From NCBI RefSeq assembly GCF_900113435.1, contig NZ_FOPG01000001.1:1178001-1242000 (forward strand): DNA of 64,000 bases, given 5' to 3'. Made by a program: the position numbers and the translations under genes. The stretch comes from Sulfitobacter dubius. GTDB taxonomy: Bacteria; Pseudomonadota; Alphaproteobacteria; Rhodobacterales; Rhodobacteraceae. Under the pieces are notes generated by a model. The model ran no database searches and was not told where the DNA came from. It saw only the letters and a program-made list of their open reading frames with translations. Each line of letters opens with the position of its first letter. Positions within the stretch are counted from its first letter, which is position 1. Shown here piece after piece: positions 9,561-19,160 of the stretch.

Positions 9561-10112
9561 ATGAAACAACCCATCACATTCCGATCCGCCACCCTGCGCG
9601 GGGCGCTGCTCTTGGCGGTGGCCGGGATTGCGGGGTGTGACAGCACGACCCCGGCCACGCCGCGCCCGGAGCCGGGGGTGTTGGAGGCGACGCGCAACGG
9701 CCCCGCAGGCGCAGCTGAGGGCAGTTGCTGGGGCCGCACCGTTAGCCCTGCGGTAATTGAAACGGTGACCGAACAGGTCGAAGTCACCCCCGCCAAGATG
9801 AACCCCGATGGCAGCATTGCCAAGCCGCCGGTCTACAAAACCGAGACACGGCAAGAGATTGTACGCGCGCGGGTCGACAACTGGTTTGAGACCCCCTGCC
9901 CGGATGTGCTCACGGTAGAGTTCAACAGCACATTGCAACGCGCACTACAGGCGCGTGGTTATTACAGCGGGCCGATCACGGGCGAGATGGACGCCGCCAC
10001 GCGGCAAGCGGTGCGGCGCTATCAGGCGCAGCAGGGGCCGAACAGTGAAGTGCTATCACTTACCACCGCCCGCGCGCTTGGGTTGGTGGCGGTGCCCCGG
10101 CAAGGCGGCTGA
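9561..10112 (+). CDS. Lipoprotein with C-terminal peptidoglycan-binding (PG_binding_1) domain
   Basis: A 183-aa protein with a lipoprotein signal peptide (lipobox LAVAGIAGC, Cys at about residue 27). The C-terminal 60 residues match the peptidoglycan-binding-1 fold: FNSTLQRALQARGYYSGPITGEMDAATRQAVRRYQAQQG. It would be an outer-membrane or periplasmic lipoprotein touching the cell wall. The middle (EVTPAKMNPDGSIAKPPVYKTET) is not recognised. It converges on the protease gene, sharing the hairpin terminator between them. Confidence 0.82.
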   Translation: MKQPITFRSATLRGALLLAVAGIAGCDSTTPATPRPEPGVLEATRNGPAGAAEGSCWGRTVSPAVIETVTEQVEVTPAKMNPDGSIAKPPVYKTETRQEIVRARVDNWFETPCPDVLTVEFNSTLQRALQARGYYSGPITGEMDAATRQAVRRYQAQQGPNSEVLSLTTARALGLVAVPRQGG

Positions 10113-10123
10113 TCCCGAAACGC

Positions 10124-10145
10124 AAAAGGGCGCCCGCAGGCGCCC
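10124..10145 (-). terminator. Rho-independent terminator of the Do-protease gene
   Basis: A perfect 7-bp GC stem (GGGCGCC / GGCGCCC, 10128-10134 and 10139-10145) with a 4-base loop. Read on the minus strand it is followed by TTTT (complement of 10124-10127). It lies between two convergent genes and may stop transcripts from both sides. Confidence 0.75.
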
Positions 10146-10168
10146 TCATTAACCTCTACCTTAGCAGA

Positions 10169-11656
10169 TCACTCAGCCAGCGACAGCGCCACAAAGCGCG
10201 GATCACCACCACGGCGCACCAGCAAGAGCAGAGACTTGCGCCCCGCATCTTTTGCCGCCTCAATACGCGCTTCCAGATCGGTGATGTTTGTCACCTTTTC
10301 CTGTCCAGCTTCGGTGATGATGTCGCCCATGCGCAGGCCTTTTTCAAAGGCTTCGGAAGTCTGATCGACATCCGTGACCGCAAGGCCGGTCATGCCATCA
10401 TCCGCACCAAGTTCGGCCCGCAGCGCATCCGTGAGTGGGGTCAGGGTCAGCCCCATCAACATCGTAGACTGCGGCTCGGCTTCAGTGCCATCCTCAGCAT
10501 CTTCGTCCATTGCCGCAGGAACCGCGCCATCCGCATCTTCGCGGCGGCCCAGCACCACTTTAATGGTCTGGGTCTTGCCATCGCGTAGCACGGTCACACG
10601 CACGGTCGCGCCGACGGGGCTGTTGCCCACCTGACGGACCAAGCCACGGGTATCTACAACTTCGACACCGTCGAAGGATTTGATAACGTCACCGGTTTTA
10701 AGGCCTGCTTCCCGCGCCGGACCTTCCGGCACGTCGGTGATCAATGCGCCCACGGCTTTCTTGAGGCCCATGGCATCGGCCACATCATCGGTCACGTCCT
10801 GAATGCGCACGCCCAGCCAACCGCGGCGGGTCTCGCCGAACTCTTTCAACTGATCGATCACCCGTGTCACCACGTTGGAGGCCATCGAAAAGCCGATGCC
10901 GATGGAGCCGCCATTGGGCGACAGGATTGCGGTGTTCACGCCAATCACTTCGCCATCCATGTTGAACAACGGCCCGCCGGAGTTGCCCCGGTTGATCGCG
11001 GCGTCGGTCTGGATGTAATCGTCATAGGTGCCCGACAGCGCCCGGTTGCGCGCAGAGACGATACCCGCAGAGACCGAAAAGCCCTGCCCCAGCGGATTGC
11101 CCATGGCGATGACCCAATCGCCAACACGCGCAGCGTTGCTGTCCCCGAAAGAAACGAAGGGCAGCGGCTGTTTGGCTTCGACCTTCAGCAGCGCAATGTC
11201 GGTCTTTGGATCGGTGCCGATCACCTCGGCGACGAGTTCCTCTCCCGAGAAAAATTCGATCGTAATCTCATCGGCGCTCTCGATCACGTGGTTGTTGGTC
11301 ACCACATAGCCATCTTCAGAAATCACAAAGCCCGAGCCAAGCGCCGAGGAACGGCGCGGCCGGTTACCCTCGCCATCGTTGTTGCGGTCCTGAAATTCGC
11401 GGAAGAAATCCTCGAAAGGAGAGCCTTCGGGAACGATGCCCTGCGGCCCGGTGCGGCCCTCAACTGTGGTCGACGTGGTGATATTCACCACCGAGGGGCT
11501 GATCTTTTCCGCGAGCGGGGCGAGGCTTTCGGGTTTGGCCAGCGCCATGCTGGCTTGCAGGATCAAGAGGGTCAGCGCCATCACCCCCATTGCCATCGCT
11601 CGCATCCATTGGGTGTCTTGTGCTGTTTTGGACAGGGAAACCGCCTTGGCCTGCAT
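10169..11656 (-). CDS. Do-family periplasmic serine endoprotease (DegP/DegQ type)
   Basis: A 495-aa HtrA protease for envelope protein quality control. After an N-terminal hydrophobic segment (about residues 19-40, signal peptide or anchor) comes the trypsin-like domain with the triad His123 (TNNHVIE), Asp153 (KTDIALL) and Ser226 (RGNSGGPL). Two PDZ domains follow (about 290-385 and 405-490), the first with GWLGVRIQDV. The long acidic loop between the signal and the catalytic domain (DRNNDGEGNRPRR) is typical. It lies downstream of hflK-hflC-DUF2065, the usual alphaproteobacterial arrangement. The Met at residue 18 is an alternative start that gives a more standard signal peptide. Confidence 0.93.
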   Translation of the reverse strand: MQAKAVSLSKTAQDTQWMRAMAMGVMALTLLILQASMALAKPESLAPLAEKISPSVVNITTSTTVEGRTGPQGIVPEGSPFEDFFREFQDRNNDGEGNRPRRSSALGSGFVISEDGYVVTNNHVIESADEITIEFFSGEELVAEVIGTDPKTDIALLKVEAKQPLPFVSFGDSNAARVGDWVIAMGNPLGQGFSVSAGIVSARNRALSGTYDDYIQTDAAINRGNSGGPLFNMDGEVIGVNTAILSPNGGSIGIGFSMASNVVTRVIDQLKEFGETRRGWLGVRIQDVTDDVADAMGLKKAVGALITDVPEGPAREAGLKTGDVIKSFDGVEVVDTRGLVRQVGNSPVGATVRVTVLRDGKTQTIKVVLGRREDADGAVPAAMDEDAEDGTEAEPQSTMLMGLTLTPLTDALRAELGADDGMTGLAVTDVDQTSEAFEKGLRMGDIITEAGQEKVTNITDLEARIEAAKDAGRKSLLLLVRRGGDPRFVALSLAE

Positions 11657-11851
11657 TCATCGTCTCCTGATTGTTCCTGTTGTTGCCAACGTGGGCAGAG
11701 TGCATTCCGAACGGACGCGCTGCAACATCAAAGATGGGGCCGATCACGGGGTTTTCAACTGTCGGGCGCATGACGAATTTGCGCAGCGTCATGTGACCAT
11801 TGTAGAAGCTCAAGCGGAAACCACCCGGTAGCTCGGCGCCTTCAAGCGCCC

Positions 11852-12046
11852 CTAAACGCCAAGCTGGAACGCCAGCCAGACCAGCATCAGCCCCGCAACG
11901 ACCGCCAGCGCGCCAACTTGGCGCAAAGCTCCCTCAGGAATGCGGCGCAGCATCTCCAGCATCTGCTCCAAAAACGAAGGGGCCAGTGCGTACACCAGCC
12001 CCTCGAATATCAGAACCGACCCGAGAGCCAGTAAAACAAGGCTCAT
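11852..12046 (-). CDS. DUF2065 small membrane protein
   Basis: A 64-aa protein with two hydrophobic helices separated by a short amphipathic stretch (FLEQMLEMLRRIPEGALRQVG), the recognisable pattern of DUF2065. Its ATG overlaps the hflC stop by four bases, so it is translationally coupled to HflC. The function is unknown, but the conserved position after hflC suggests a role with the HflKC membrane complex. Confidence 0.88.
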   Translation of the reverse strand: MSLVLLALGSVLIFEGLVYALAPSFLEQMLEMLRRIPEGALRQVGALAVVAGLMLVWLAFQLGV

Positions 12047-12942
12047 TCGCGCTCGCCCTCGGCAGAGCGGCTGCCCTGATCAGAGCGCAGGTAGTTAAAG
12101 AACTCGCTGTCCGGTGACATCACCATGGTCGAGTTATCGCCCTGCAAGGCCTGCTCATAGGCGGTCAACGACCGGTAGAATTCAAAGAACTCCTGATCCT
12201 TGCCATAGGCCTGTGCGAAGATGTTGTTTCGCTGGGCATCGGCCTCACCTTCAATGATACGCGCATCACGGCGCGCCTCCGAGAGGATCTCTTCATAGGT
12301 CCGGTCTGCAAGGGCAGTCACACGCTGCGCGGCTTCACGGCCACGGGCGCGTTCGTCGGTGGCTTCACGCTCACGCTCGGCGATCATCCGCTGCAACGTC
12401 GCATCAAAGTTCTGCTCAGGCAGGTTGGTTTGACGCAGCCGCACATCGACGACCTTGAGGCCAAGCGCCTGTGCACGGGCATCGGCACGCACACGGATTT
12501 GCTCCATCAGGTCGGACCGCTCAGGGGACAGGATCGTGTTGGAGGTCACACCCTGCGAGCCCAGAACGGCACGGATTTGGCTTTCCATGATGCCGCCCAT
12601 TTCGCTTTCGGCCTGACGCTCTCCGCCCGCACCCAAAGCTTGGCGGTACTGGACCATATCGTCGATCCGGTAGAGGACGAATGCGTCGATTTCCAAACGG
12701 CGGTCATCGGCAGGGGTGACTTCGATCACCGGCGTTTCCAGCGACAGAATGCGGTCTTCGTAGCGCACAACCTCGTCCAAGAAAGGCACCTTGAAACCAA
12801 TGCCCGGCTCGTTGCGGACCTGTTTGATTTGACCAAAGCGCAGAACCAGCGCTTTTTCACGCTCGTCGACCACAAAAACCGAGGCCAATATACCAACGAT
12901 GGCAATGACGACGATGGGGATAAGTAAGCTCGTTTTACGCAT
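12043..12942 (-). CDS. hflC: HflC, SPFH-domain protease modulator
   Basis: A 299-aa SPFH/prohibitin-family membrane protein that forms the HflKC cage regulating FtsH. There is an N-terminal signal anchor (LLIPIVVIAIVGILASVFVV), then FVVDEREKALVLRFGQIKQV, the SPFH core with RVDARAQALGLKVVDVRLRQTNLPEQ, and a long helical tail with the family motif AEREREATDERARGREAAQ. It overlaps hflK by one base and DUF2065 by four. Confidence 0.96.
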   Translation of the reverse strand: MRKTSLLIPIVVIAIVGILASVFVVDEREKALVLRFGQIKQVRNEPGIGFKVPFLDEVVRYEDRILSLETPVIEVTPADDRRLEIDAFVLYRIDDMVQYRQALGAGGERQAESEMGGIMESQIRAVLGSQGVTSNTILSPERSDLMEQIRVRADARAQALGLKVVDVRLRQTNLPEQNFDATLQRMIAEREREATDERARGREAAQRVTALADRTYEEILSEARRDARIIEGEADAQRNNIFAQAYGKDQEFFEFYRSLTAYEQALQGDNSTMVMSPDSEFFNYLRSDQGSRSAEGERE

Positions 12943-14165
12943 CAGTTCGACCCTCCGCTGCGCCGCAGCTCGTTCAATGGCAGATAGGGAACAACGCCTT
13001 GGCCATCTTGACCGCTGCCGTTTTCGAGGATGATTTTATCCACGTCGCCCAGCACCTTTTCCATGGTCTCAAGATACAGCCGCTTGCGCGTTACTTCGGG
13101 CGCGTTGCGGTACTCTTCCAACACAGCTTCAAAACGGCTGGCTTCACCCACGGCGTCGTTCACTACACGGGCACGGTAACCTTCGGCGGCTTCCAGAAGT
13201 TGCGCCGATTCACCGCGTGCTTCAGCGGTACGGCGGTTGGCATAGGCATCCGCCTGACGTTCCACCCGGTCGCGCTCCTGCTCGGCGGCCTGCACGTCAC
13301 GGAAAGCATCGACAACCGACTGCGTGGTTGTGTTGCCGTTGGCATCTGTGACCTGCACAGTCTGGCTGGGCGGATCGACCTTGTTCACGTTGACACGCAG
13401 CACGTTGATGCCGGTTTTGCGGTTATCAAGCGTGGTTTGGATCAACTCTTTGACCCGGTCGGCCACCGCACCACGATCCCGGTTCAGGATCGGAGCCAGT
13501 TCGGATTGGGCGATGACTTCGCGCATGGCAGATTCGGAAATCGCACGAACGGAGGCTTCGGGGTCGCGCAGCGAGAATTTGAAATCGCGCGCGTTCTTAA
13601 TGTTCCAGACCACCTGAAAGTCGATATCGACGATGTTTTCATCCGTGGTCAGCATCAAACCTTCGTTGCCGCCGCCCCCGCGCCGCACGCCAAGTTCTTC
13701 AGTGCGGTTGGTGGTGACGTCAAAAACCTCTGCGGTAACCAGCGGCCATGGGGCAAAGTTCAGACCCTCGGTGCCAATGCCGGAAAATTCGCCCAAGAAC
13801 AGTTCGATCGACTGCTGTTCAGGCCGCACGGTATAAAAGCTGGCGAAACCCCAGAGCGCCACCCCGGCCAAGAGCGCGATGCCCAGGGTCGAGCGTGTCA
13901 CGCCCGGCCCGCCAGAACCGCGACCGCCGCCGCCGGTGCCATTGCCCCGGTCACCACCACGGCCACCCATCAAAACGCGCAACTGCTCTTGGCCCTTACG
14001 CACCAAATCGTCGATCTCGGGCATTTGGGGGCGGTCGCCGCCCTGCCCGCGTGGACCGTCTTTGCGTCCCCCGTTGCTGCGGTCTCCACCGGTATCACGG
14101 TCTCCGCCGTTGCCCCGGTTGCCGCCTCCGCCGCCCCCCCAAGGGCCTTGCGAATTTCCTGCCAT
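12942..14165 (-). CDS. hflK: HflK, SPFH-domain protease modulator
   Basis: A 407-aa partner of HflC in the membrane complex that restrains FtsH. The first 100 residues are a glycine/asparagine-rich low-complexity cytoplasmic tail (GGGGGGNRGNGGDRDTGG). Next come one membrane helix (ALLAGVALWGFASFYTV), the SPFH domain (VRPEQQSIELFLGEF onward) and a helical C-terminal region ending LNELRRSGGSN. The start at 14165 (MAGNSQGPWGGG) is standard for the family; a further 24 codons upstream are open but unlike it. Confidence 0.96.
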   Translation of the reverse strand: MAGNSQGPWGGGGGGNRGNGGDRDTGGDRSNGGRKDGPRGQGGDRPQMPEIDDLVRKGQEQLRVLMGGRGGDRGNGTGGGGRGSGGPGVTRSTLGIALLAGVALWGFASFYTVRPEQQSIELFLGEFSGIGTEGLNFAPWPLVTAEVFDVTTNRTEELGVRRGGGGNEGLMLTTDENIVDIDFQVVWNIKNARDFKFSLRDPEASVRAISESAMREVIAQSELAPILNRDRGAVADRVKELIQTTLDNRKTGINVLRVNVNKVDPPSQTVQVTDANGNTTTQSVVDAFRDVQAAEQERDRVERQADAYANRRTAEARGESAQLLEAAEGYRARVVNDAVGEASRFEAVLEEYRNAPEVTRKRLYLETMEKVLGDVDKIILENGSGQDGQGVVPYLPLNELRRSGGSN

Positions 14166-14233
14166 TGTTATGTTCCCCTCTTGGCCGCCCATGCGGCCTA
14201 TCGTTCTAAAAATTGTACGCTTTCGCGTGATAT

Positions 14234-15613
14234 TCAAGCCGTGCGGGTTGGATTACGCATGGTAACCAGTTCTTCCGACATGGTCGGGTGCACCGCGCAG
14301 GTGGCGTCGAACTGCTCTTTCGTAGCGCCCATCTTGACTGCGATGCCGACCATTTGGATCAATTCACCCGCATTGGGTGCGACGATATGACAACCCAACA
14401 CAACCCGTGTATCAGCGCAAACGATCAGTTTCATCAGCACTCGGTCCGCCTTGCCCGCAAAGGCCCCCTGCATCGGTTTGAAGGAAGTCGCATAGACCTC
14501 GATCGGCCCTGCCTCCCGCGCGGCTTCTTCGCTTAGCCCCACGGTGCCCATTTCGGGCTGGGTGAAGATTGCCGAGGGCACCAGATCATGATCGACCGGC
14601 GTCGGCTTACCGCCAAAGACCGTTTCGACAAAGGCCATCCCTTCGCGGATCGCCACAGGCGTCAGGTTAATCCGGTTTGTCACATCACCAATTGCATAGA
14701 TCGAAGGCACAGCCGTCTGGCTGTATTCGTCCACTTCGATCGCACCGCTGCGGCCCAGTTTTACGCCCAGTTCTTCCAGCCCCATGTCGTCGCTGTTCGG
14801 GCGACGGCCCGTGGCAAAGAGCACTTGGTCGAACATCTTTTCGGTGCCGTTGGTCGGCTTGACCTTCATTGGGCCGCTGCCGTCTTCGTGGCTGGGCGTC
14901 ATCTCAAGGATGTTGGTGCCAAGATGCAGGTCGATCCCCTTTTCCTGCATCATCTCGGCCACCATGCCGCGGGCTTCGTCGTCAAAGCCGCGCAGGATCT
15001 GCGCGCCACGGTAGTATTGCGTCACCTCGACACCCAAACCGTTTAGGATACAGGCAAATTCACAAGCGATGTAACCGCCGCCGATGATCAGGATCGACTT
15101 GGGCAGTTTCTCCAGATGGAACAGATCGTCAGAGACCAGACCCAGTTCCGCATTCTCGATCTCGGGGCGCACGGGGCGACCACCGCTGGCGATGAGGATG
15201 TGTTTGGCGGTCTTCTCGGTCCCATCGGAAAGGGCGACGGTATGGGCGTCTTTGATCCGCGCGCGGGCGTCGAATGTGTCGACGCCGGAGTTCTTCAGAA
15301 GCTTGCGATAGACGCCTTCGAGGCGGTCCAACTCTGTGTTCAGGCGGCTTTTGAAGTCATGCCAATCGAAGGGCCCAGCCTTGAGATCCCAGCCAAAGCA
15401 TTTCGCCTCATCCACCACATCGGCATAGCCCGAGGCGAAGACCATCAGCTTCTTAGGCACGCAGCCCCGGATCACACAGGTCCCGCCATAGCGGTCTTCC
15501 TCGGCCAGTCCGACCTTGGCGTCATGCTCGCCCGCCGCGACGCGCGCCGCGCGCACACCGCCCGAGCCGCCACCGATGACAAACAGGTCGTAGTCGAATT
15601 CATTCTTGGCCAT
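14234..15613 (-). CDS. gor: Glutathione-disulfide reductase
   Basis: A 459-aa flavoprotein disulfide reductase that reduces GSSG with NADPH. Motifs: FAD-binding GGGSGGVRAARVAA, redox-active disulfide GGTCVIRGCVPKK, NADPH-binding GGGYIACEFA followed by the arginine-bearing YYRGAQILRGFD, second FAD motif YAIGDVTNRINLTPVA, and C-terminal catalytic His-Glu in CAVHPTMSEELV. It is 90 bp downstream of rpiA on the same strand. Confidence 0.96.
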   Translation of the reverse strand: MAKNEFDYDLFVIGGGSGGVRAARVAAGEHDAKVGLAEEDRYGGTCVIRGCVPKKLMVFASGYADVVDEAKCFGWDLKAGPFDWHDFKSRLNTELDRLEGVYRKLLKNSGVDTFDARARIKDAHTVALSDGTEKTAKHILIASGGRPVRPEIENAELGLVSDDLFHLEKLPKSILIIGGGYIACEFACILNGLGVEVTQYYRGAQILRGFDDEARGMVAEMMQEKGIDLHLGTNILEMTPSHEDGSGPMKVKPTNGTEKMFDQVLFATGRRPNSDDMGLEELGVKLGRSGAIEVDEYSQTAVPSIYAIGDVTNRINLTPVAIREGMAFVETVFGGKPTPVDHDLVPSAIFTQPEMGTVGLSEEAAREAGPIEVYATSFKPMQGAFAGKADRVLMKLIVCADTRVVLGCHIVAPNAGELIQMVGIAVKMGATKEQFDATCAVHPTMSEELVTMRNPTRTA

Positions 15614-15703
15614 TTGGCGCCTCTCTTAGTCGTTTTTGGTCTTGCGCGGGATCGCGCATATTCTGGTGCTGCGCGGGATCGCGCGTGTCTCGCTTTGTGG
15701 GCG

Positions 15704-16492
15704 CTAATCGCTCAGGTCGGAAAACAGGTTGTCGGTCTCGACAAATTCCAGCCGATCGGTCGCCACAGTGCCTTCATTTATGTCGCGCACCTCAACCCTG
15801 CCATCCCCGTAGCCGATCACAACCGCGTCACAGATATCGATGAACAGGCCGTTTTCCACCACGCCGGGCATTTGGTTCAGCACCAGCGCCAATTGCCGCG
15901 CGTTGCCGATGCGCCCCAGCCGCAGGTCTAGGATATAGTTCCCCTCGTCGGTGATGAAAGGCACCTCGCCGTTCATCCGCAGGGTCGAGTTGCGGCCAAG
16001 CACATCCATCGAGATCAGCGTCTCTTCGACCAGCGCCTGCGTGGTTTGCCAGCCAAAGGGAATCACTTCGATGGGCAGGGGGAAGCCACCGAGATGCTGC
16101 ACCTCTTTGCCGACATCGGCGATCACCACCATCTGGTCACTTGCCGTGGCGACGATCTTTTCTTGCAACAGCGCACCACCACCGCCTTTAATGAGGTTCA
16201 GGTCGCCGTCGAATTCATCCGCCCCGTCAATCGTCAGGTCGAGCCATTTCGCCTCGTCGAGCGAGATCACCTCGATCCCCACATCCCGCGCCAGTTGCGC
16301 CGTGCGCGAGGAGGTCGGCACGCCTTTGATACGCAGCCCATCGTCGCGCACCATCTCGCCCAGACAGCGCACCAGCCACGCGGCGGTCGATCCTGTGCCA
16401 AGCCCGACACGCATTCCATCTTCCACAAAATCGCACGCCCGTTTCGCAGCCACAAATTTGGCCTTGTCGATAGGTGATAGTTCTCCGGACAT
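15704..16492 (-). CDS. rpiA: Ribose-5-phosphate isomerase A
   Basis: A 262-aa enzyme interconverting ribose-5-phosphate and ribulose-5-phosphate in the pentose phosphate pathway. Motifs: LGTGSTAAWLV phosphate loop, TIDGADEFDGDLNLIKGGGGALLQEKI with the catalytic Asp/Glu/Lys, and NYILDLRLG. The start at 16492 (MSGELSPIDKAKFVAAKRA) matches the usual N-terminus; 32 upstream codons are open but not family-like. It is divergent from the serine ammonia-lyase gene. Confidence 0.96.
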   Translation of the reverse strand: MSGELSPIDKAKFVAAKRACDFVEDGMRVGLGTGSTAAWLVRCLGEMVRDDGLRIKGVPTSSRTAQLARDVGIEVISLDEAKWLDLTIDGADEFDGDLNLIKGGGGALLQEKIVATASDQMVVIADVGKEVQHLGGFPLPIEVIPFGWQTTQALVEETLISMDVLGRNSTLRMNGEVPFITDEGNYILDLRLGRIGNARQLALVLNQMPGVVENGLFIDICDAVVIGYGDGRVEVRDINEGTVATDRLEFVETDNLFSDLSD

Positions 16493-16745
16493 CGGGCAGC
16501 TCCCTAGAGGCGTTTGCCGCGTTATAGGGCGAATTGGCATAGGGTGCGAGGGGCAAGTCAGCGGTTTTTGGACGCACGGCAATGCCACAGGACGGCCAGA
16601 GCGCGCGCCCTGTCGCTTTCAGCGTGCCAAGCGGCGGCAGGAAATGGTTGGCTCGGCCCACACCGCTTGCATTGCGCCAAAGGTCTGGGCGATACCCGTC
16701 TCACCGCGCCCCGACACCCGCAACCATAAAAGGGTCCGCCACCTG

Positions 16746-18119
16746 ATGTTTCTTTCCGTATTCGACATGTTCAAAGTGGGCATCGGCCCTTCGTCTTCGC
16801 ATACCATGGGGCCGATGGTGGCGGCGGGGCGTTTCCTGGACCAGATGCGCGCATCGCCCTTCCAATTCGCCGGGCTGCGCGCCTCGTTGCATGGCAGTCT
16901 CGCCTTTACCGGGGTGGGCCATGCCACCGACCGCGCCACGATCCTCGGCCTCGCCGGGTTCACGCCCGAGGACTATGACGCCGAAGCCGCCGAGAAGGTG
17001 TTGGAAGAGATCAAACAGACCCGGCGTATCAGCGTCGACGGCCTGCCCGAACTGCGCTTCGATCCTGAGCGCGACATGATCTTCGACTACGACACCAAGC
17101 TTACAGGCCATGCCAACGGCATGATGCTGATGGCCACCGATGCCCAAGGCGACGTTGCCTTGCGCGAGACCTATTACTCCATCGGCGGCGGCTTCGTGAT
17201 GACCGAAAAGGAACTGGCCGCGGGCAAGGACACGGATGAGGGCGCGCCGGTGCCCTTCCCGTTCAAGTCCGCCGCGGAAATGCTTGAGATGTCAGCGAAA
17301 TCCGGCAAGACCATCGCAGGTATGAAACGCGCCAACGAAGAGGCGCGTGGCGGGGCCGAGAACCTGCGCGAAGGCAGCAAACGGCTCTGGCAGGTGATGC
17401 GCGATTGTATCGACCGCGGGCTGACGACCGATGGCACCCTGCCCGGTGGTCTTCAGGTGAAACGCCGCGCCAAGGGCATCTACGACGCGCTGATCGCCGA
17501 GCGTGGGCAGAACCAATCCGCGCCGCATACGATCAACGACTGGATGAGCGTCTATGCCATGGCGGTGAACGAGGAGAATGCGGCTGGCGGTCAGGTCGTC
17601 ACTGCGCCCACGAACGGCGCGGCAGGCGTGATGCCCGCCACCCTGCGCTATTACCTCGACCACGTGCCCGGCGCGTCAGAGGCGCATATCGAAGACTTCC
17701 TGCTCACCGCCGCCGCGATTGGCGGGCTGGTGAAATACAACGCCTCAATCTCAGGCGCAGAAGCGGGCTGTCAGGCCGAAGTCGGCAGCGCCGCCGCCAT
17801 GTCCGCCGCCGGGCTCTGCGCCGTGATGGGCGGCACACCGCAGCAGATTGAAAACGCCGCCGAGATCGCCTTGGAGCACCACCTCGGCATGACCTGCGAC
17901 CCGGTCAAAGGGCTGGTGCAGGTGCCTTGTATCGAGCGTAACGGGCTGGGCGCGATCAAGGCGGTGTCGGCGGCCTCTCTGGCGCTGCGCGGCGACGGCA
18001 CGCATCTGGTGCCGCTGGACGCCTGTATTGAGACCATGCGCCAAACCGGTGCGGATATGAGCGAAAAGTACAAGGAAACCTCGCTCGGCGGGCTGGCGGT
18101 GAACGTGCCAAATTGCTGA
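16746..18119 (+). CDS. sdaA: L-serine ammonia-lyase, single-chain iron-sulfur type
   Basis: A 457-aa bacterial [4Fe-4S] L-serine dehydratase converting serine to pyruvate and ammonia. The N-terminal beta domain starts [24 protein letters not shown]. The C-terminal alpha domain carries [13 protein letters not shown] and the cluster cysteines in [18 protein letters not shown] and [19 protein letters not shown]. Length agrees with the fused one-chain type. The ATG at 16746 is chosen from the conserved first residues, since the frame stays open far upstream over rpiA. Confidence 0.95.
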   Translation: MFLSVFDMFKVGIGPSSSHTMGPMVAAGRFLDQMRASPFQFAGLRASLHGSLAFTGVGHATDRATILGLAGFTPEDYDAEAAEKVLEEIKQTRRISVDGLPELRFDPERDMIFDYDTKLTGHANGMMLMATDAQGDVALRETYYSIGGGFVMTEKELAAGKDTDEGAPVPFPFKSAAEMLEMSAKSGKTIAGMKRANEEARGGAENLREGSKRLWQVMRDCIDRGLTTDGTLPGGLQVKRRAKGIYDALIAERGQNQSAPHTINDWMSVYAMAVNEENAAGGQVVTAPTNGAAGVMPATLRYYLDHVPGASEAHIEDFLLTAAAIGGLVKYNASISGAEAGCQAEVGSAAAMSAAGLCAVMGGTPQQIENAAEIALEHHLGMTCDPVKGLVQVPCIERNGLGAIKAVSAASLALRGDGTHLVPLDACIETMRQTGADMSEKYKETSLGGLAVNVPNC

Positions 18120-18213
18120 AGCTGCGCAAATTTGCACAGGGCCCGTTCGCCGGGGCCAATTGTTGAGGTGACCGCAGCCGCCTATCTTCTAAGCAACTGC
18201 AAAGGAGAGCATC

Positions 18214-19125
18214 ATGTCCCTCAGACCCACATTGGAAACCCGCCGCGCCACGCCCACGATGGAAGGCGCCGGGGTGAAACTGCACCGCGCTTTCGGCTTC
18301 CACGACCCGTCGGAACTGGACCCCTTCCTGCTGTTCGACGACTTCCGCAACGACCGCTCCGAAGACTTTGAGAAAGGCTTCCCTTGGCACCCCCACCGCG
18401 GGATCGAGACTATCACCTATGTGCTCGAAGGCACCGTAGAACACGCGGATTCGCTGGGCAACACCGGCGATCTGAACGCGGGCGACGTGCAGTGGATGAC
18501 CGCAGGCTCGGGCATCTTGCACCAAGAAATGCCGCGCGGGAACGACAAGGGGCAGATGCACGGCTTCCAGCTTTGGGGAAACCTGCCGTCAGCCCAGAAG
18601 ATGACCGCGCCGCGTTATCAGGATATGAAATCCGCCGACATTCCTGTGGTGATTGATGACGACGGCACGCGGGTCAAGATCATCACCGGCGAGTTCTGGG
18701 GCAAACGCGGCCCCGTCGATGGCATCGCCGCCGATCCGCAGTATTTGGATGTGTTCGTGCCAGCGGGGGTCAGAAAGACCTTTAAGATCGACACCTACCG
18801 CCGGGCCTTTGCGTATGTCTTCCAAGGCGCGGGTGCGTTCGCGGATGCCTCCGCCCCCTCGAGTGTGCTGCTGGAAAAAGAAGTCGGCGGCGAAGAGGTC
18901 AACATCCGCGACATGTCAGGCGACCGGACGCTGATCCGTTTCGGCACCGGCGACGAGGTGACGGTTCAGGCCGGGCCGGAAGGTGTGCGTTTCCTCTTGA
19001 TCTCGGGCGCGCCGATTGAAGAGCCGGTGGCGTGGCACGGGCCGATCGTGATGAACACCCGCGCCGAGATACAGCAGGCGATGCGCGATCTGAACAACGG
19101 GACGTTCATCCGCCCTGCACATTGA
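18214..19125 (+). CDS. Pirin family cupin protein
   Basis: A 303-aa bicupin of the pirin family. The metal-binding residues of the first cupin are visible: PWHPHRGIETITYVLEG (two His), and the His and Glu of ILHQEMP. The second cupin is degenerate, as usual. Family members are quercetin 2,3-dioxygenases or redox-dependent regulators; the role here is not deducible. A strong Shine-Dalgarno (AAAGGAGA) lies 7-8 bases before the ATG. It converges on a TetR-family gene. Confidence 0.93.
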   Translation: MSLRPTLETRRATPTMEGAGVKLHRAFGFHDPSELDPFLLFDDFRNDRSEDFEKGFPWHPHRGIETITYVLEGTVEHADSLGNTGDLNAGDVQWMTAGSGILHQEMPRGNDKGQMHGFQLWGNLPSAQKMTAPRYQDMKSADIPVVIDDDGTRVKIITGEFWGKRGPVDGIAADPQYLDVFVPAGVRKTFKIDTYRRAFAYVFQGAGAFADASAPSSVLLEKEVGGEEVNIRDMSGDRTLIRFGTGDEVTVQAGPEGVRFLLISGAPIEEPVAWHGPIVMNTRAEIQQAMRDLNNGTFIRPAH

Positions 19126-19132
19126 ACGAAAG

Positions 19133-19160
19133 GGCCGTGGCCGCTCAGGCGGTCACGGCC
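19133..19160. terminator. Hairpin between convergent pirin and TetR genes
   Basis: A 12-bp stem with one G-T pair (19133-19144 with 19149-19160) and a 4-base loop. It overlaps the last codons of the TetR gene. On the minus strand it is followed by CTTTCGTT. A likely shared terminator, though without a strong T-run on either side. Confidence 0.5.

Noticed and set aside
15643-15684. Two copies of GCGCGGGATCGCGC between gor and rpiA
   Set aside because: Short, GC-rich and near-palindromic in a GC-rich genome; nothing supports a function.
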